This document shows positions 48,064 to 59,921 of a DNA stretch of 64,000 bases, one piece after another. Position 1 is the first letter of the stretch. Every line of letters starts with the position of its first letter. The DNA comes from Stromatinia cepivora. Its lineage: Eukaryota > Ascomycota > Leotiomycetes > Helotiales > Sclerotiniaceae. Location of the stretch: the NCBI GenBank assembly GCA_014898415.1, contig RCTD01000003.1:2232001-2296000 (forward strand), read 5' to 3'. Below the pieces are notes generated by a model. That model was not told the DNA's origin, did not search any database, and saw only the letters and a program-made list of their open reading frames with translations. The translations under genes and the position numbers were made by a program.

Positions 48064-49384
48064 CAAATTAAAAATTAAAAAGATATATAAACCCCCTCTC
48101 TCCTCAAAATAACACTCTTTACAAATAACTACCTAAAAGTTTCAACAAGATCCAACATAGTGTGCACCTGTTTCTATCTGTAGTTCGAATAGAACTAGGA
48201 TGTAAATGTGGTGATTGATTGAGAATTGTCTGATGTTGGAATCATGGGGTATGAATCTTTAGTTTCGAGCGATAATGAGAGCAAGAGTAAGAGAATGATG
48301 TGATATAATGTGATATAATGTGCTTGTAGTTTTGATAATAGATGAATAGATGGGTGTTTTTATTGTTGGATTTCTAAATTTGTAATCTAATAATGTCATC
48401 CCTTAACTTTTATCATTACAGCATCAATAACTTAGAACCCCAAATGTTTAACTCCTCATCGTATCCGTCATGTTAACTCTTTGATATCAACTCCCGTGGA
48501 ATGGTATTTCATCCCCGTTCTCCTTACATCATAACTCTATCCTAAAGACCTCTCTCTACCTTGCGTGATCATAATGACAAAAAATATCTCAAAACTTATT
48601 CTTATATACCTCTATCTGCCATTTATTGCTTTGAAAACTTTCGAGGGTAGGAGAAAGGTTTGAGAGTGGATTATTGTAACGTAAAATTGCAACACTGATT
48701 TCAGTTTGGAGAATTTGGAGGATTATGATGTGAAGTTACTCCATCTATACAGATTCTTTGGAGTTAAATGTATATAAACACCTTCTAACTGAGGACCTCC
48801 AAACAACACGCACAAGTCCGAAATCAAATCCTCTATTCTAGGAGCTCTCCGTATAAAAATAATGGAACTCAGGTCTAAATTGAGGTGGGTGGTGTAGAGT
48901 TTCTATTACAGTTACTTAGGTACTTGTAAATGCCTGCGAAAGATTTTTGATCGAGAGATATTACTCCACTGTCACCATCAGCCCGTCTCACTTCATTGAC
49001 GAATTTTCTTCAATACTACCGCAAGTTTGATGAGTTCAGTAACCGTCAAATCGATGGCATGTTAGCGGGTATCAACTAATCGACCTTTAGCTATTCGTCT
49101 CGGCACTTATTTACTTCTCCATTATATCATCTCTTGTTGCAAGAATTCTATGGTACGCCTGGGTTAATTAACGCATGAATTGATTTGCGTATTACAAGTT
49201 AGAAGAGAAGAATTATTTTATATGCTCAGATTGTTATTTAGTTCGATTTAAACGAAGACAAAATTCCCATCGGTGTGTTTAATTTAGGTGACTCAATAGA
49301 TAATTTTCCAATTTCCTATATTTATAAAGATTTTACAAAACCATTTACAAGCTACGAAAAATATCAATGACGCACTGCAATATA

Positions 49385-52174
49385 CTAGACCATCTTACTA
49401 CCCCTCCTCTTAAGTTCCTCTCTCTCCCCACTTCCACCCTCACCCTCACCACCTTCCACATCCTCTACCCTCAGAACCCCCTCCTCAACCTTCCTCTTCT
49501 TCCCCGCACCCGCACTCTTCCCCTTCCCCAAAAGAACCTTCAAAGGCACCTCCGTATAAACCGGCCTCGTATTCCTCGTCGCCCTCGTACTCCTCCTTGC
49601 ACCCACCCCTCCCTCACTACTCACCTCCGACACCTCATCCCCCTGCCCTTTCCTATTCTTTGCATTTTTACCAAGTTTTGGACCCCTATATTCCTCATCA
49701 TCTTTCATTAAAATATCTGGACTTTCGAGCGGACTTTCAAGCGGAGTAATCGGGGGACTTTGATGCTCTTCTGTTTTGGTAACTTGCTTTTTGGGTTTTG
49801 GTGCTGCGGGAGCGCCCTTTCTCCCTTTTTCTTTGGTTTTCCTTGTACCCATGATATCCGCTTCCGGCTGAGTCCCCGAAATTGCCAATTCCAAAAGACC
49901 TTCCCTTTCTAATCTCCTAACCTCCGCCGCAACACCCCTCTTAAATTTCTCTTCCGCAAGCCTCAATTTCTCCGCCATACGTTCCTTTTCCGTCATATCT
50001 TCCTTTGCATTATCCTCCACCGTAGCGATTTTCCTCTCAAACTCTTCTTTCATATCACTGAAAGCGCGATCTGCAAATCCGAGCTTGAGTTTAAGCTCCT
50101 CGACTTCTTCAAGAGTATTATAGAGATCTGTTTTTGCAGTTTTGAGTTCCCCAGACTCTTCTTCCTCATCTCCTTCAGATTCGCCACTTGCACGGCTATC
50201 GGGTGTATTTTGTCGGCTTTCTTCTGGTGATACTCCATTTACAATTTCTCTTAATCCATTATATCCAAAATTCCTTTGCGTATTCTGTTTTCTCAGTTTT
50301 TCAATTTCTCTTTCTAACTCGGTAATAACACCATGTGCCCCATTCAATCTTCCCTGCAAAGTCTCCGCTTCCTCGACCAAGCCAGCTGCATGTTTATCCG
50401 CACCAGCTACTTCCTTATCAAACTTTTGCTGCCAAACTTTCTCATGCTCATCTGAAAGTACCTTGCCTTTTTCATAGAGCTCTACAAAGCGATTTCCCCG
50501 ATCATACGCTGCCTTGAGGTCCTTTTCTAACTGTGCAATTTCATCTATTTTCTCTCTGTGTGCATTTCCTGATTGGTACAAGCTCTTGAAAAGATTCTGT
50601 TGCTGGTACGATTCTTCGAGTTTCCTTGTCAATTGTTCTATTTCATCCTCAAACGGTCCCAATATTCCTTCCATCTCAATTTCAAGTTCCTCAATCTTCC
50701 TGTTTGCTGTTTCAAGCGCCTGTTCAAGTACTTGGTTGCTGATTCTTAGAATCTTCACTTCCTGATCGATTTGTTCCCTTTCTGTGTCAAACTTTTCCAG
50801 CTCTTCGATTCTCGCTTGAGCTTCTTTGATTTGGACGCCGAGTTGATATTCTTTCAGAGTGCCGGGATACTCTGGAGAAGTAGGTAATTTGGCGGCATGC
50901 GCAATGAGTTGACGAATCCATTCTGCGCCAGCCATGCGCTGCCCTTCCTCAGCCAGCCTGTAGAGTGCAGATACCTCATTGGGTACAGTTAGAACGAAGT
51001 CTTGAAGCCTATCCGCCCATTCTTTCCAGGTGACTTCTTCTACCAATGAAGCTACTGGTCGATCACAAGCTAGTTCAACTAATTCCTTGACCCACGTCAC
51101 ACCTGGAAATTGTTGACGTGGACTCTCGGGGCTGGGGTCTGAATCAGGTAAGGCTCCACCAGGTCGATACAGGTTTGCTGCGGCCAGTCGATATAAATCA
51201 TCTACTTCTTGAGGTTGCATCTGAATATGACTCCATATTCTATTCGACCATTGCCTCCAGATAGCGTCTCCAAGCACCTTTGGTCGTGGTGAGGGTGTTC
51301 CGTCATCACCATCTACGTCGGCCATTTGTACATCTGGTGATGATTGTTGAGCCTCCAACGCGGCTATCATATCCTCCAGAGTTCTTATTCGTAGTGATAA
51401 ATCTGCAGTGTGACTCTCCAACTTCACCTTCTCTTCTTCCCACACAATCTTTTCCTGTTGTAATCGTAAAACTTGTCGGTGCGATGCCTGCACATGGTAA
51501 GAACCTTCCCTCTGATTTGCCCTCTGTAATCGTTCGATTTCCCGATTAGCTTCCTGCAAAGCAATTGAATTATCTTGTAAATTTGTCCATTCTGTCTTTT
51601 GCCTTCTTAACTCCTCGACCTCACTCAATGCAGTGTTCCAATTGAGATGCAACTCTTCGATACGTACTCCCAACCTACGTGCCTCGCGATTGTATTCATC
51701 CCTCTCTTTTGCTAATTCCGCTAGTTCCCTGGCGAATTTCACAGTATCGGAAGGTTGAGTGCTATTCGCAAATTCTAGCGCGACGTGCGCACTTTGCATT
51801 CGGTCCCTATACCCATTTTGCCCAAAAGTTTGTTGATATAATTCATCATATTGATCCTTTAATTCAGTCTTTTCACGCTGCCATCTCTGAGCTCCATAAG
51901 CCTGTGTCCTCTCAGCCTCGGCGGCAGTTTTTTCGAGAATTATGACGCGCTGAAGGTATGCGTTCTTCTGGGAAACGAATATCTCCGCAAGGTTTGTGCC
52001 ATTTACATTGAATCGAGGCAGCACTTGTTCCTCAAGCAGGCTGGCATATTCTCTTAAATCATCCCTCTCTTGGACGACAGTTTGGTTCAGAGTACGGACC
52101 TCCTCATGGGCATCACAGTGATGGGAGTGTTCGGAGTACGTCCCTTCTGATCTCGTGGTATTATTTGAGTCCAT
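49385..52174 (-). CDS. Long coiled-coil protein of unknown function
   Basis: Single-exon frame; the start at 52174 (MDSNNTTRSEG) is preferred because the 39 upstream codons are hydrophobic and unlike the rest. That gives 929 aa. Much of residues 30-310 and 480-830 is Glu/Lys/Gln/Leu-rich with heptad character, for example RELAELAKERDEYNREARRL and EIEELRRQ-like runs, so a long rod is likely. The middle section (about 330-470) is less helical, with two similar WKEWADRLQDF / WRQWSNRIWSH segments. The C-terminal ~170 residues are basic and Pro/Ser-rich with SPPITPLESPLESP, fitting phosphorylation and nuclear or cytoskeletal attachment. Not recognised; it could be a scaffold, tether or structural protein. 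Confidence 0.8.
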   Translation of the reverse strand: MDSNNTTRSEGTYSEHSHHCDAHEEVRTLNQTVVQERDDLREYASLLEEQVLPRFNVNGTNLAEIFVSQKNAYLQRVIILEKTAAEAERTQAYGAQRWQREKTELKDQYDELYQQTFGQNGYRDRMQSAHVALEFANSTQPSDTVKFARELAELAKERDEYNREARRLGVRIEELHLNWNTALSEVEELRRQKTEWTNLQDNSIALQEANREIERLQRANQREGSYHVQASHRQVLRLQQEKIVWEEEKVKLESHTADLSLRIRTLEDMIAALEAQQSSPDVQMADVDGDDGTPSPRPKVLGDAIWRQWSNRIWSHIQMQPQEVDDLYRLAAANLYRPGGALPDSDPSPESPRQQFPGVTWVKELVELACDRPVASLVEEVTWKEWADRLQDFVLTVPNEVSALYRLAEEGQRMAGAEWIRQLIAHAAKLPTSPEYPGTLKEYQLGVQIKEAQARIEELEKFDTEREQIDQEVKILRISNQVLEQALETANRKIEELEIEMEGILGPFEDEIEQLTRKLEESYQQQNLFKSLYQSGNAHREKIDEIAQLEKDLKAAYDRGNRFVELYEKGKVLSDEHEKVWQQKFDKEVAGADKHAAGLVEEAETLQGRLNGAHGVITELEREIEKLRKQNTQRNFGYNGLREIVNGVSPEESRQNTPDSRASGESEGDEEEESGELKTAKTDLYNTLEEVEELKLKLGFADRAFSDMKEEFERKIATVEDNAKEDMTEKERMAEKLRLAEEKFKRGVAAEVRRLEREGLLELAISGTQPEADIMGTRKTKEKGRKGAPAAPKPKKQVTKTEEHQSPPITPLESPLESPDILMKDDEEYRGPKLGKNAKNRKGQGDEVSEVSSEGGVGARRSTRATRNTRPVYTEVPLKVLLGKGKSAGAGKKRKVEEGVLRVEDVEGGEGEGGSGEREELKRRGSKMV

Positions 52175-52884
52175 GATTTCGGCAATGCAAGTGTTTAAAT
52201 GAAGAAAACGGAATGGAAAATAAACTCGATGCTCTAGATTTCGAAACCTCAATTTGGTGACAAAGAACATTAGGAGCTTGCACATATACACTAATCGCCA
52301 ATTGTGATCGATCTGAATTGCACCAACAAAGAGGAGGGCAGATACAAAGCCACCGCTTTTGGAATAGGGCTATTGTAATAATGCACAAGGGCATTTTCGA
52401 TTGAAAGAAGAAGTCACATATGTGCAGCAGTATAGCTAATAAGGATGCTCACTGTGGATTTATCAGCGCGGCGGACCCTAATCGACTAGTGTGAGAAAGA
52501 TGTCTATTTATTGTTGGGGGAGAGGCTAGCCCTCGTCATCATTCATACTTTAGAACGGTACCTTTTCACTCCATTCCAAAACGAAAATCTCTACGAAGCA
52601 CCGCCGAGTTTAGGAAAATGATGGCATACCTCGTTCTAGCTTTGAGCCAGGCTAATATATACAATGGATGCCTAGATTAGACGTGAAAACTGGTCTTAAC
52701 CAAGCTGACCTGTTCTCAATCATTACTGCCTGTCATTTGAAAACAGGTCATTGCAGCAATGACCTGACGCATGCAGATTACGAAAGTGTTAGTGGTGGCA
52801 GTCATAATTTTCGTAGAGCTCAATAGTGATATCATTGAGGAGATGTCAATTAATGATTTGATAGATTTGAACGGGAATTCATTC
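52175..52884. other. Intergenic, 0.7 kb
   Basis: Promoter side of the coiled-coil gene (minus) and the 3' side of the next minus-strand gene. Short frames only; nothing recognised. Confidence 0.55.
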
Positions 52885-54363
52885 CTACTTCATCTTGATA
52901 GGTGCCGTCTTGTAAAATTTACTTGGTTTACTGGCCTTGTAAAATGTGGTGTCAATCTGTGACATTGTTCGATTCCATAGGCTTTCGATTTGTTTGCGTT
53001 TTTTGGTATCGTGAGATAATTGATTGAGTTTTATCCCCATTAAGGGAAATTCCGGTGATTTGGTGACAGTTGTGCGAATCTTGCCATAACTGAAAATTGT
53101 ATGAAGTAAAACACACCGCGTGATTAAACCGAGGTCAATCCCATCCGGAAATGCTGTATTGATCGCATCAACGATTTCCCCCGCTTGAGTTCCACTGAGG
53201 CCTCGAGTTACAACGACTTTCGCTTCCCAAGAAGTATCAGAGGTAAAATTATATTGCGGAAGATCGTCCTCAATTACCTGACGAAAAGTTCGACGGATGG
53301 CTAGGATTTCGGGAGAATCCTCTATTTGCCAGGAAACTTCCCAACGGCGCCCCAGGCGTGTCATGAAAGGCTTCGCTCGACCCATGTAAAAAGGTGACCT
53401 CCAAAATTGTAAAAATCGCATGAATACTTGGTATTGTCTCCAATTTTGCACCGGTAGACCCTTTATAACTGCAACGTTCGTTCGGCCATTGTTCATGACG
53501 GGGGTATATTGAGAGAATTTAGCCACCGTTCTATCCAACTCGTTTGTGACTCTCTCATCTAGGTGTAGGCAAATGCTGATAGTTTGCTCAATTTTTGGTG
53601 ACATCTCCATTTCTTGGCTGATCGTCGCACTTGTATTGGTTGTTTCTTGTATGCCAGGGCCTTTGGTATCTCTGATAACGTGTTGCTCATGTGGCACGGG
53701 GAAATTTTTCTGGTGCAGGCTGTCTGCGATTTCTTGAACTCGTTCGTCACCATTGGAGTCAATTCCGGGAACAGTCTGCATTGACTTGGACTCGGGTTTT
53801 GTGTCCAGTGCTGGGATTTTCTGCATTACGTTATAGGGCGACGGTTCTGCATACGCCCTGTAACCATCATAGTTAAGCTGGTCTAGAAACTTTGTAAACA
53901 GTTTGTGGTGTGCGTCAGACGCTTGCTGAGCCCCATGGTTAATATCCCGAATGTCCTTCTTATTTGCCATAACGCGGCTCGAATCGTTGGCTACGCGGTA
54001 GATCGCCATCTCTGGACTGGTTTCCACCGTCTTCTCCTGATGCGACGCATGAGCGGAATCAAGCTCGTCCAACCTTTGAAAATTGTCTTCGACCTCAGTT
54101 GGCTCAGCACTTCTTAGAGGTACACCATCGGACGTGCGTTCGCGGGTTTCGGAGAATTTTCTGGTGATGCCTCGATGGATGGAAATCGACACAGTCTGAG
54201 GTCTGGAGCTTCTGGCAGCTAGGACAGATGACCTGGCACATCTAGGGTTATAAGATATTATGCGTAGCCACATCTTTAACAACTCAGAGGGTGGATGCTT
54301 TCCCGCCGCAGATTTGCGAATGCCAGTGAGCAAAGACTTCGATGGCGAACCAACTGGTTCCAC
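52885..54363 (-). CDS. Uncharacterised protein, possible mitochondrial leader
   Basis: Single exon, 492 aa from 54363. An alternative start, Met31 (54273), would begin MWLRIISYNPRCARSSVLAA, which is Arg-rich, lacks acidic residues and looks like a mitochondrial targeting sequence; it is followed by RGITRKFS. Residues about 70-260 are polar and probably disordered. The C-terminal half looks globular, with NVAVIKGLPVQNWRQYQVFM, RLGRRWEVSWQIEDSPEIL and VVVTRGLSGTQAGEIVDAIN. No catalytic motif was recognised. The frame is long, uninterrupted and has normal codon use, so the gene is likely real; function is unknown. Confidence 0.72.
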   Translation of the reverse strand: MEPVGSPSKSLLTGIRKSAAGKHPPSELLKMWLRIISYNPRCARSSVLAARSSRPQTVSISIHRGITRKFSETRERTSDGVPLRSAEPTEVEDNFQRLDELDSAHASHQEKTVETSPEMAIYRVANDSSRVMANKKDIRDINHGAQQASDAHHKLFTKFLDQLNYDGYRAYAEPSPYNVMQKIPALDTKPESKSMQTVPGIDSNGDERVQEIADSLHQKNFPVPHEQHVIRDTKGPGIQETTNTSATISQEMEMSPKIEQTISICLHLDERVTNELDRTVAKFSQYTPVMNNGRTNVAVIKGLPVQNWRQYQVFMRFLQFWRSPFYMGRAKPFMTRLGRRWEVSWQIEDSPEILAIRRTFRQVIEDDLPQYNFTSDTSWEAKVVVTRGLSGTQAGEIVDAINTAFPDGIDLGLITRCVLLHTIFSYGKIRTTVTKSPEFPLMGIKLNQLSHDTKKRKQIESLWNRTMSQIDTTFYKASKPSKFYKTAPIKMK

Positions 54364-54811
54364 TGAATGATCCGATATTACAAAAGAAATAATTGATCAA
54401 AAGGTAGGTATTATGATATGAACATCTTGACTGGTCGCGCCGAATATACCATAATGTTTACGATAATCCAATGCTAGGTAGTTATATACATTTAGCATGT
54501 AAACGTTTGGTTCTGCATGTTAAAGGTCGGATTTCATTTATTTTTGCAGGGGATAATCAGCCACAGATTAGTCAGATAAATCTAAATCAATAAAATCAAT
54601 GCTTGGCGCTTTTTCGATTATTTAAAACTAAGATCACCTACCTACCTACTAGGTATTCTTTCATACCATTCAATCAAAATGGGCTCACAGAAAAGCATCA
54701 ATTATATGAATAGATTCTCATTGTTTATCATGTTGTGCTGTCTCTATCCACTTCCCCATCCGGTCAGAACGATTTCCGTTTCCTCACATTCACGTTGAAG
54801 CTTCTTGGCTT
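54364..54811. other. Intergenic, 0.45 kb
   Basis: AT-rich, with a CCTACCTACCTACTAGGTA word at about 54638-54655. Contains the upstream gene's promoter and the carboxypeptidase 3' UTR. No gene seen. Confidence 0.6.
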
Positions 54812-56345
54812 TCATGTCATATTAATCAACAAAGATCTCACTCCAGCATAGGCCTCAATGGCACTGGGTGTGATTTGGCTAGCCGGCAGAACGAAACCAT
54901 AAGTTCCAGTATCTCTCAGTTCCGTGGTAAAGGCGAAATCGGCACCAACGGTCGCATCGACATAATCTACGCTGCACCCAGTGGCTGGATAAATTGTGGA
55001 ACAGATAGGACCGTATTTGAAGCTGGTTCCATATACTGCTTTGACGGCAGAAACGTAACCTGCTGCCAGTGACTGAAGCTGGGAGTTGTTCTCTGGCAAA
55101 AAAGTGCAAGAGTATCCGTACGCTGTGAATGTAAAGTTAGATACTCATACAGCTTTTTGAGGGGTTAAATCGACTTACGAGTCATCATGAGTTGAGAGTA
55201 CGAGTGGAAATCAATAAAAAGCTTCAAGCCTTGGGCTGTCTTCATCGCGTTGGCGAATGCAGCAAGCGCTTTCGTTTCGGGGGCGTCAGCTGCAGCGACG
55301 CCTATATGATATTCAGCACTATTTGTTGCCTCCATGTACCAAACAACACATACCTTTGTAATCTTCGGCACAAGGGTCCGTGGAAGCTCCACCTGTGGTT
55401 GACCATTTATATGCCCAGTTACGGTTGATATCCCTACCATAACAAGTTGAGGATGACGGTGGTGTCTGGCGATTTTTGCGCCACAAACGATTTGTACTTT
55501 GTGTGTATAAAAAGCCTACGGCCGAAATTAGCTGTGTTGAAGAACAACTTGTATTGACTCACCATCAGGATTCACAACTGGGAAGATATAATAGTCGTAT
55601 TTATCGACAAATCCTTTGATCTCGGTGCTGGTGGCATAATTTGTCAAAAGGTTGTACGCCATATACTCTACAACCTACAAGATATTAGTTGCTGCAGTTT
55701 GGTGCCAAACTAATTGGCTACTAACCAACGTCGTAATCCACTCTCTGGCATGCACAGTGCCATGAAAGAGCACAGCTGGCTTTACTCCTTTACCGGAACT
55801 ACCATAGATATGAATGCCAGTAATGGCATTGCCTTGAATAGAATTTCCAGCCGTTACGATCTCGGCGTTTGATGGATGTGCAGCGACTAGATCTCTAAGG
55901 AATTGTAGATGGTCTGCATATGCATGATACGCGGTGAACCACGTAGCATTCGGTGCGAGGACTAAGTTTTGTTAATTGCAAGGTTCTGAGAGAATAGCGA
56001 CAACTTACCAGCTTCTGTGGAATATGTATCAGTGTGCCCTTCTTCCGCAATCGACTCTCCAAGATTGCTGTGCATAACCTCTCTCCGCATGTCCTCAGTT
56101 ATTCTCAAAAAATTGTCGACCTGCTCTGGGGGTACAACCACATCAGCTGTGCCAAGTTTGGCCGATTTTTTCCATGTTTGGAGATCCAATGAAGAGACAA
56201 TGTCGTTGATTTTCTCGATATTGTCATTTTGAGCTTTGAGGCGGAAGACTTGGTAGCCGTCATAGTTCACCTTGTTTTCAACCGCGATGCCTGCTGCTCC
56301 AGCAGCTGCGGCGGAGGCAAGACTAAGAATTTGAAAGAGCTTCAT
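54812..56345 (-). CDS. Secreted zinc carboxypeptidase, M14A family
   Basis: Metallocarboxypeptidase that removes C-terminal residues from peptides outside the cell. Exons are 56009..56345, 55726..55961, 55563..55674, 55354..55515, 55179..55301 and 54812..55122; all junctions are in phase, giving 426 aa. Residues 1-20 ([20 protein letters not shown]) form a signal peptide, and residues about 25-110 fit an activation propeptide. Zinc ligands are H183 and E186 in HAREW and H315 in DFHSYSQ. Substrate-binding R241 (NRLWRKNR) and N259/R260 (DINRNW) are present, as is catalytic Glu391 in FTTELRDTG followed by YGFVLP. The start is set by the signal peptide; frames above it are not needed. All key residues are intact. 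Digestive carboxypeptidase A-like specificity is inferred. Confidence 0.94.
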
Positions 56346-59123
56346 TTTGTAAAAGTTGATGGTAGAACTAAGCGGGTACTGGAAGGGAGCAAAGCATTGA
56401 TGATATAAATTTTGTGTTGAATCGCGACTTGCGGTTAACAACGGAGACACCTTTGCGAGCATTCCTGAACAAGAAGCTCGCAAAATTCATTGAACGACAT
56501 TCATCATAGTTACACATATTGGCGACAAAGATCAAATGAATCAAAATGCCGGATTGAAGCAAAAGTCTGCAGTGACCGGCCTCGGCAGGTCGAAATAGGA
56601 AGCTGTGGTTTTTTGCCGAGCATGTTATTTTAAGCGCCAAGGAGGCCAAGACGTTAAAATAAGGTTAAATTGACATTGCCTTCCTTTTTGTGCGGAGAAG
56701 CTGCATTCAGATTTGCATTCACCATGTGGTTCTAGAATCTCGCTATTGAATTTTTGAAGATATTTGTTGTGGCTTTGCATTCGGGCTTGATCCGACTGAC
56801 ACATAGTTGACGTGCCGGGGCCTTGAGGCGTTCAAGAAGGACGTTTCGAAGTACTTGATATTTGCCTAAATTGTTACACTATAGGCGGCTTGATTGTAGA
56901 AATTCAATTCCCGTCTCTTGGCTTCCGCCGCGACAATCCTTTGTCCAATAGCACTGACAGCGCTGCACAAAATGCGCCCTCCTTCCAAATTAAGCATTCC
57001 AAGCACTGCATTGATATATCGGATTTCTCGATTACTATCAACGTTTGCAGCCACATCTCATGATGGAATTGATAAGACTCAATGAGGAAGGCAAAGATAT
57101 GTAATATCTTCAACATTCACATCAGATATCCTGCCCTATCTCTTGGACTATCGTAATAGTACCTGGCACGATACACATTAATCTCATCTCATTACACCCC
57201 GTTTCCACATCCCAAACCCCCAAACCATATGAGATATGTCAGAGCTGATCATCGTGACCTGATGGTATTCCTGAGAGAGCGTTACGAAGCTAATAATGAA
57301 AATTGAAATGACGGCATAGAATGCTTGTGCGTGCAGCTCATACATGTAAGGCACAATGATTGGAATGGCTGTAAAAGTTGCCCCAATATTACCATGGCTA
57401 TGAGTGGATTCTGCGCTTCCGATATCTATTATCATTCCTATTAATCGGACGAGACTCGAGAGATGCATGGCTGTCATGTTATACTGCAGATGAACAAGGC
57501 CGTGTCATTTATGTAGGTTGTCACCAGGTCTTCGTTTTTGTCTTTCATGATTGGCTCAATATTGCAGCATCAAATTTCACTCTAAATAGCTATCATTACG
57601 TTACCACTTAACGTAAATTTATCAACAATATACATGATACATGAAATCACATGTTGAGCAAGTTGTAAATTCCAGGATAATATGATGTGCAAATCAGGGT
57701 CCGACCATCAGACCCCGATAGCATTTCCCCTCCCTAGTGGATTTTGAATTTGCAATGACTTAGATGTAATCGTCTCACCCTCGTCAATAATACGACAATG
57801 CCACACGGCCCAGAAACATCATATTACTCCGCACTAGCATTGTCCATGAACAGTAAAATATCCATCCGCTTGGCGATTCCCATCTCACTATGGATATCCT
57901 TTCATATCACTAAGCGGAAAGGTTGAAGTTCAATGATGGCGATTATGAGAGTCCAGAGACTGTGGTTATATACTGAAGCCCGAGGGATTTTTCAACGTAT
58001 ATTCTTAATGCACTATATCTTAACTTTATGGACGTATCTTAATTATGAAGACCGCCATTAACGTATATATATGGTAATATGGCCGGGGATGGGGCCTAAG
58101 TAGAGAGCAGGTAATCTCTGCCTATGCTCATACTCAAGAGCATCAAGAACATCATCAGGTCGATCAGCGACCCACGCATCAGCATAATGATCATCATTTA
58201 GAAGCCATCATCCCAGCTCAAACTCTGAATGCTAAATTTCTAGAGCTCACCGACATCCTAGCCCTGAAGAAACCCTTCATGATAAGGTTGTCTGGGTGGA
58301 GATTGGAGGTCGGGGGGAGTGATAAGGCGGTTTATGGTAGGGATGCAGGTAATTCAATTTGTTGGGTAGGGTTTGTTGGAGGAGAGAAGATAAGGGGGTA
58401 AAAAACTACCTCGGGAGTGATAAGAAAGTGATTGCTAACGAAGCTTTCAAACCAGCATGAAGGAAGTGTCATTAAGACTTATTACTGAATTTCTAGTCCT
58501 CCAAGATTTGGCCCGAGACTAGCGTTTACCAGCTGTGAAGTCGAAACAAAAAGGAAAATGAAATCAAGCTTTCCAAGATCATTAGCTAGCCTTTATGGAA
58601 TAACAGCACAGACTATCCTTAATGAAGAGAGAATTGAGATAACGAGAATAATAAAAATCATAGTTATCTTAAGCTTGTGACTGTGAGCAAATTCATCGTA
58701 AAGATTTAAAAAAAGAAATCAACGACTATTAATCATGCGAAGAAGCAAAATTGACGTGACAAACCAGGCACAACACAGGGACTATCCGCAGGCGGTCATT
58801 TCTTAAATGACAGATGCTGTACCCACCCTATGGACTTTCTGTGTTCCCATGTCGAGTTTGACGACAGAGCCAAAAGATGATAATTAAGTGTTTTCGTACA
58901 CAACATAATCGCGAGTACGAAGGACGCCTTTGCAGGACTTTAGCTCTATGCTATGCTGTTATTCCCATCGAATTGACCCCTGAAAGTTCATGCTTAATTA
59001 GATTTAAACAAATCTATTCAAACCCTGTAATTCCACTCGATTAGGGTTAGAATTAAATATAATTCATCATATACCAACTCTTATAGGCTCGCTAAGCCCT
59101 GATTAAATGATACGGGCATGAGA
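56346..59123. other. 2.8-kb gene-poor spacer
   Basis: Contains the carboxypeptidase promoter and AT-rich sequence. Minus-strand frames at 56866..57054 and 57184..57477 lack any motif I recognise. The plus-strand frame at 58078..58401 is listed separately. No transposon ends recognised. Confidence 0.5.
58078..58401 (+). other. Open His/Gln-rich frame without upstream ATG
   Basis: A 107-codon plus-strand frame opens right after a TAA. It runs through a His/Gln-rich stretch (AHTQEHQEHHQVDQ) into a more ordinary-looking segment (LNAKFLELTDILALKKPFMI) and ends at TAA 58399. The only Met is late, so on its own it cannot encode the whole segment. It may be an exon of an unmodelled gene, a relic, or chance. 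Confidence 0.25.
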
Positions 59124-59921
59124 TTACAGGCCTCTTATAGTACTAATATCCTGTAAGACCCTATAATTGCATGCATACTCAAGGTATCCGTACAATTTAC
59201 ACAAAGATAAGCACCCCGCTTCGGTCAGAATACCATTTTGGAGGATGGAGTGAAGTGTGTTAATAGCGGTACCGTGCCATCTTACGGAGGTTTGTCCGTC
59301 GTGGAGAATGACGGCTGCGTCAAATTGATCCCGAATTCGCGCTGGTGGATTGACGACGGCAAATTGCCATATATTGTCTGAAAAGCCAGAAACCTTCAAG
59401 AATTCGGGTGGGTGATAGAAATTCTGCCCAAATGTCGATTACATCCATTTAGTTAATCTGAAAACTGGTTCGGGATGATCTTGGTTGAGATATGATGCCA
59501 ATGCTTGAGATGTTAACGTCTTGCATTCAGGAAGACCTCGAAGGAATGGCTGTAATGCCTGGACGTCAGAGGTAAAGCGACATTCTGACAGCTTGAGAAG
59601 TTGGCGCCGGTGGTCAATTTGATGGTAAAATGACATGAGAAGTAGATAGAGGCCACGATGATTGTCCTCACACATTGTAGCCATAGCCTCGCCCCATTTC
59701 ATGACAAGCTCCGATTCTTCCCCAAGATCTGCCGCATCCGATTTGTCCGCCTTAATTTTGTCTGTGAGATCAGAGTCATCTCTCGGCTTTGGAATGTCTG
59801 CCTTAGAGGGAATAGCGACGTGTTGGAGAGAATTGAGAAGTATATCAGCTATGTCTGCGGCGGTCTTTTCGAGTTTTATATGAGGAAGCTCAGCCTCTTC
59901 GGAGCGTTTGTGGCCAACCAT
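59124..59921 (-). pseudogene. ADP-ribosyltransferase (PARP)-like relic
   Basis: Starting at ATG 59921 (MVGHKRSEEAELPH), the frame reads 160 codons to FRLTKWM, meets TAA at 59439-59441, then stays open in the same frame to 59124. The downstream part contains VRWHGTAINTLHSILQNGI, which resembles the first conserved block of PARP catalytic domains (H-G-S/T..LHSIL.NG). The expected following GIYLS block is absent, so the domain is truncated. The stop could be a CAA-to-TAA change, or it could lie in a 42-nt intron (donor GTTTTC, acceptor GGGCAG, branch-like TTAACTAA) that keeps frame. Even if spliced, the catalytic domain is incomplete. The family call rests on one motif and is tentative. Confidence 0.42.

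Larger units (their letters stand above)
47050..49384. other. 2.3-kb gene-free spacer
   Basis: AT-rich with a G17 run (47066-47082), a plus-strand C/T-rich frame at 47273..47620 with no domain, and an ATTTTAC array. It should hold the 3' ends of the two genes that converge on it. No other feature supported. Confidence 0.6.
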
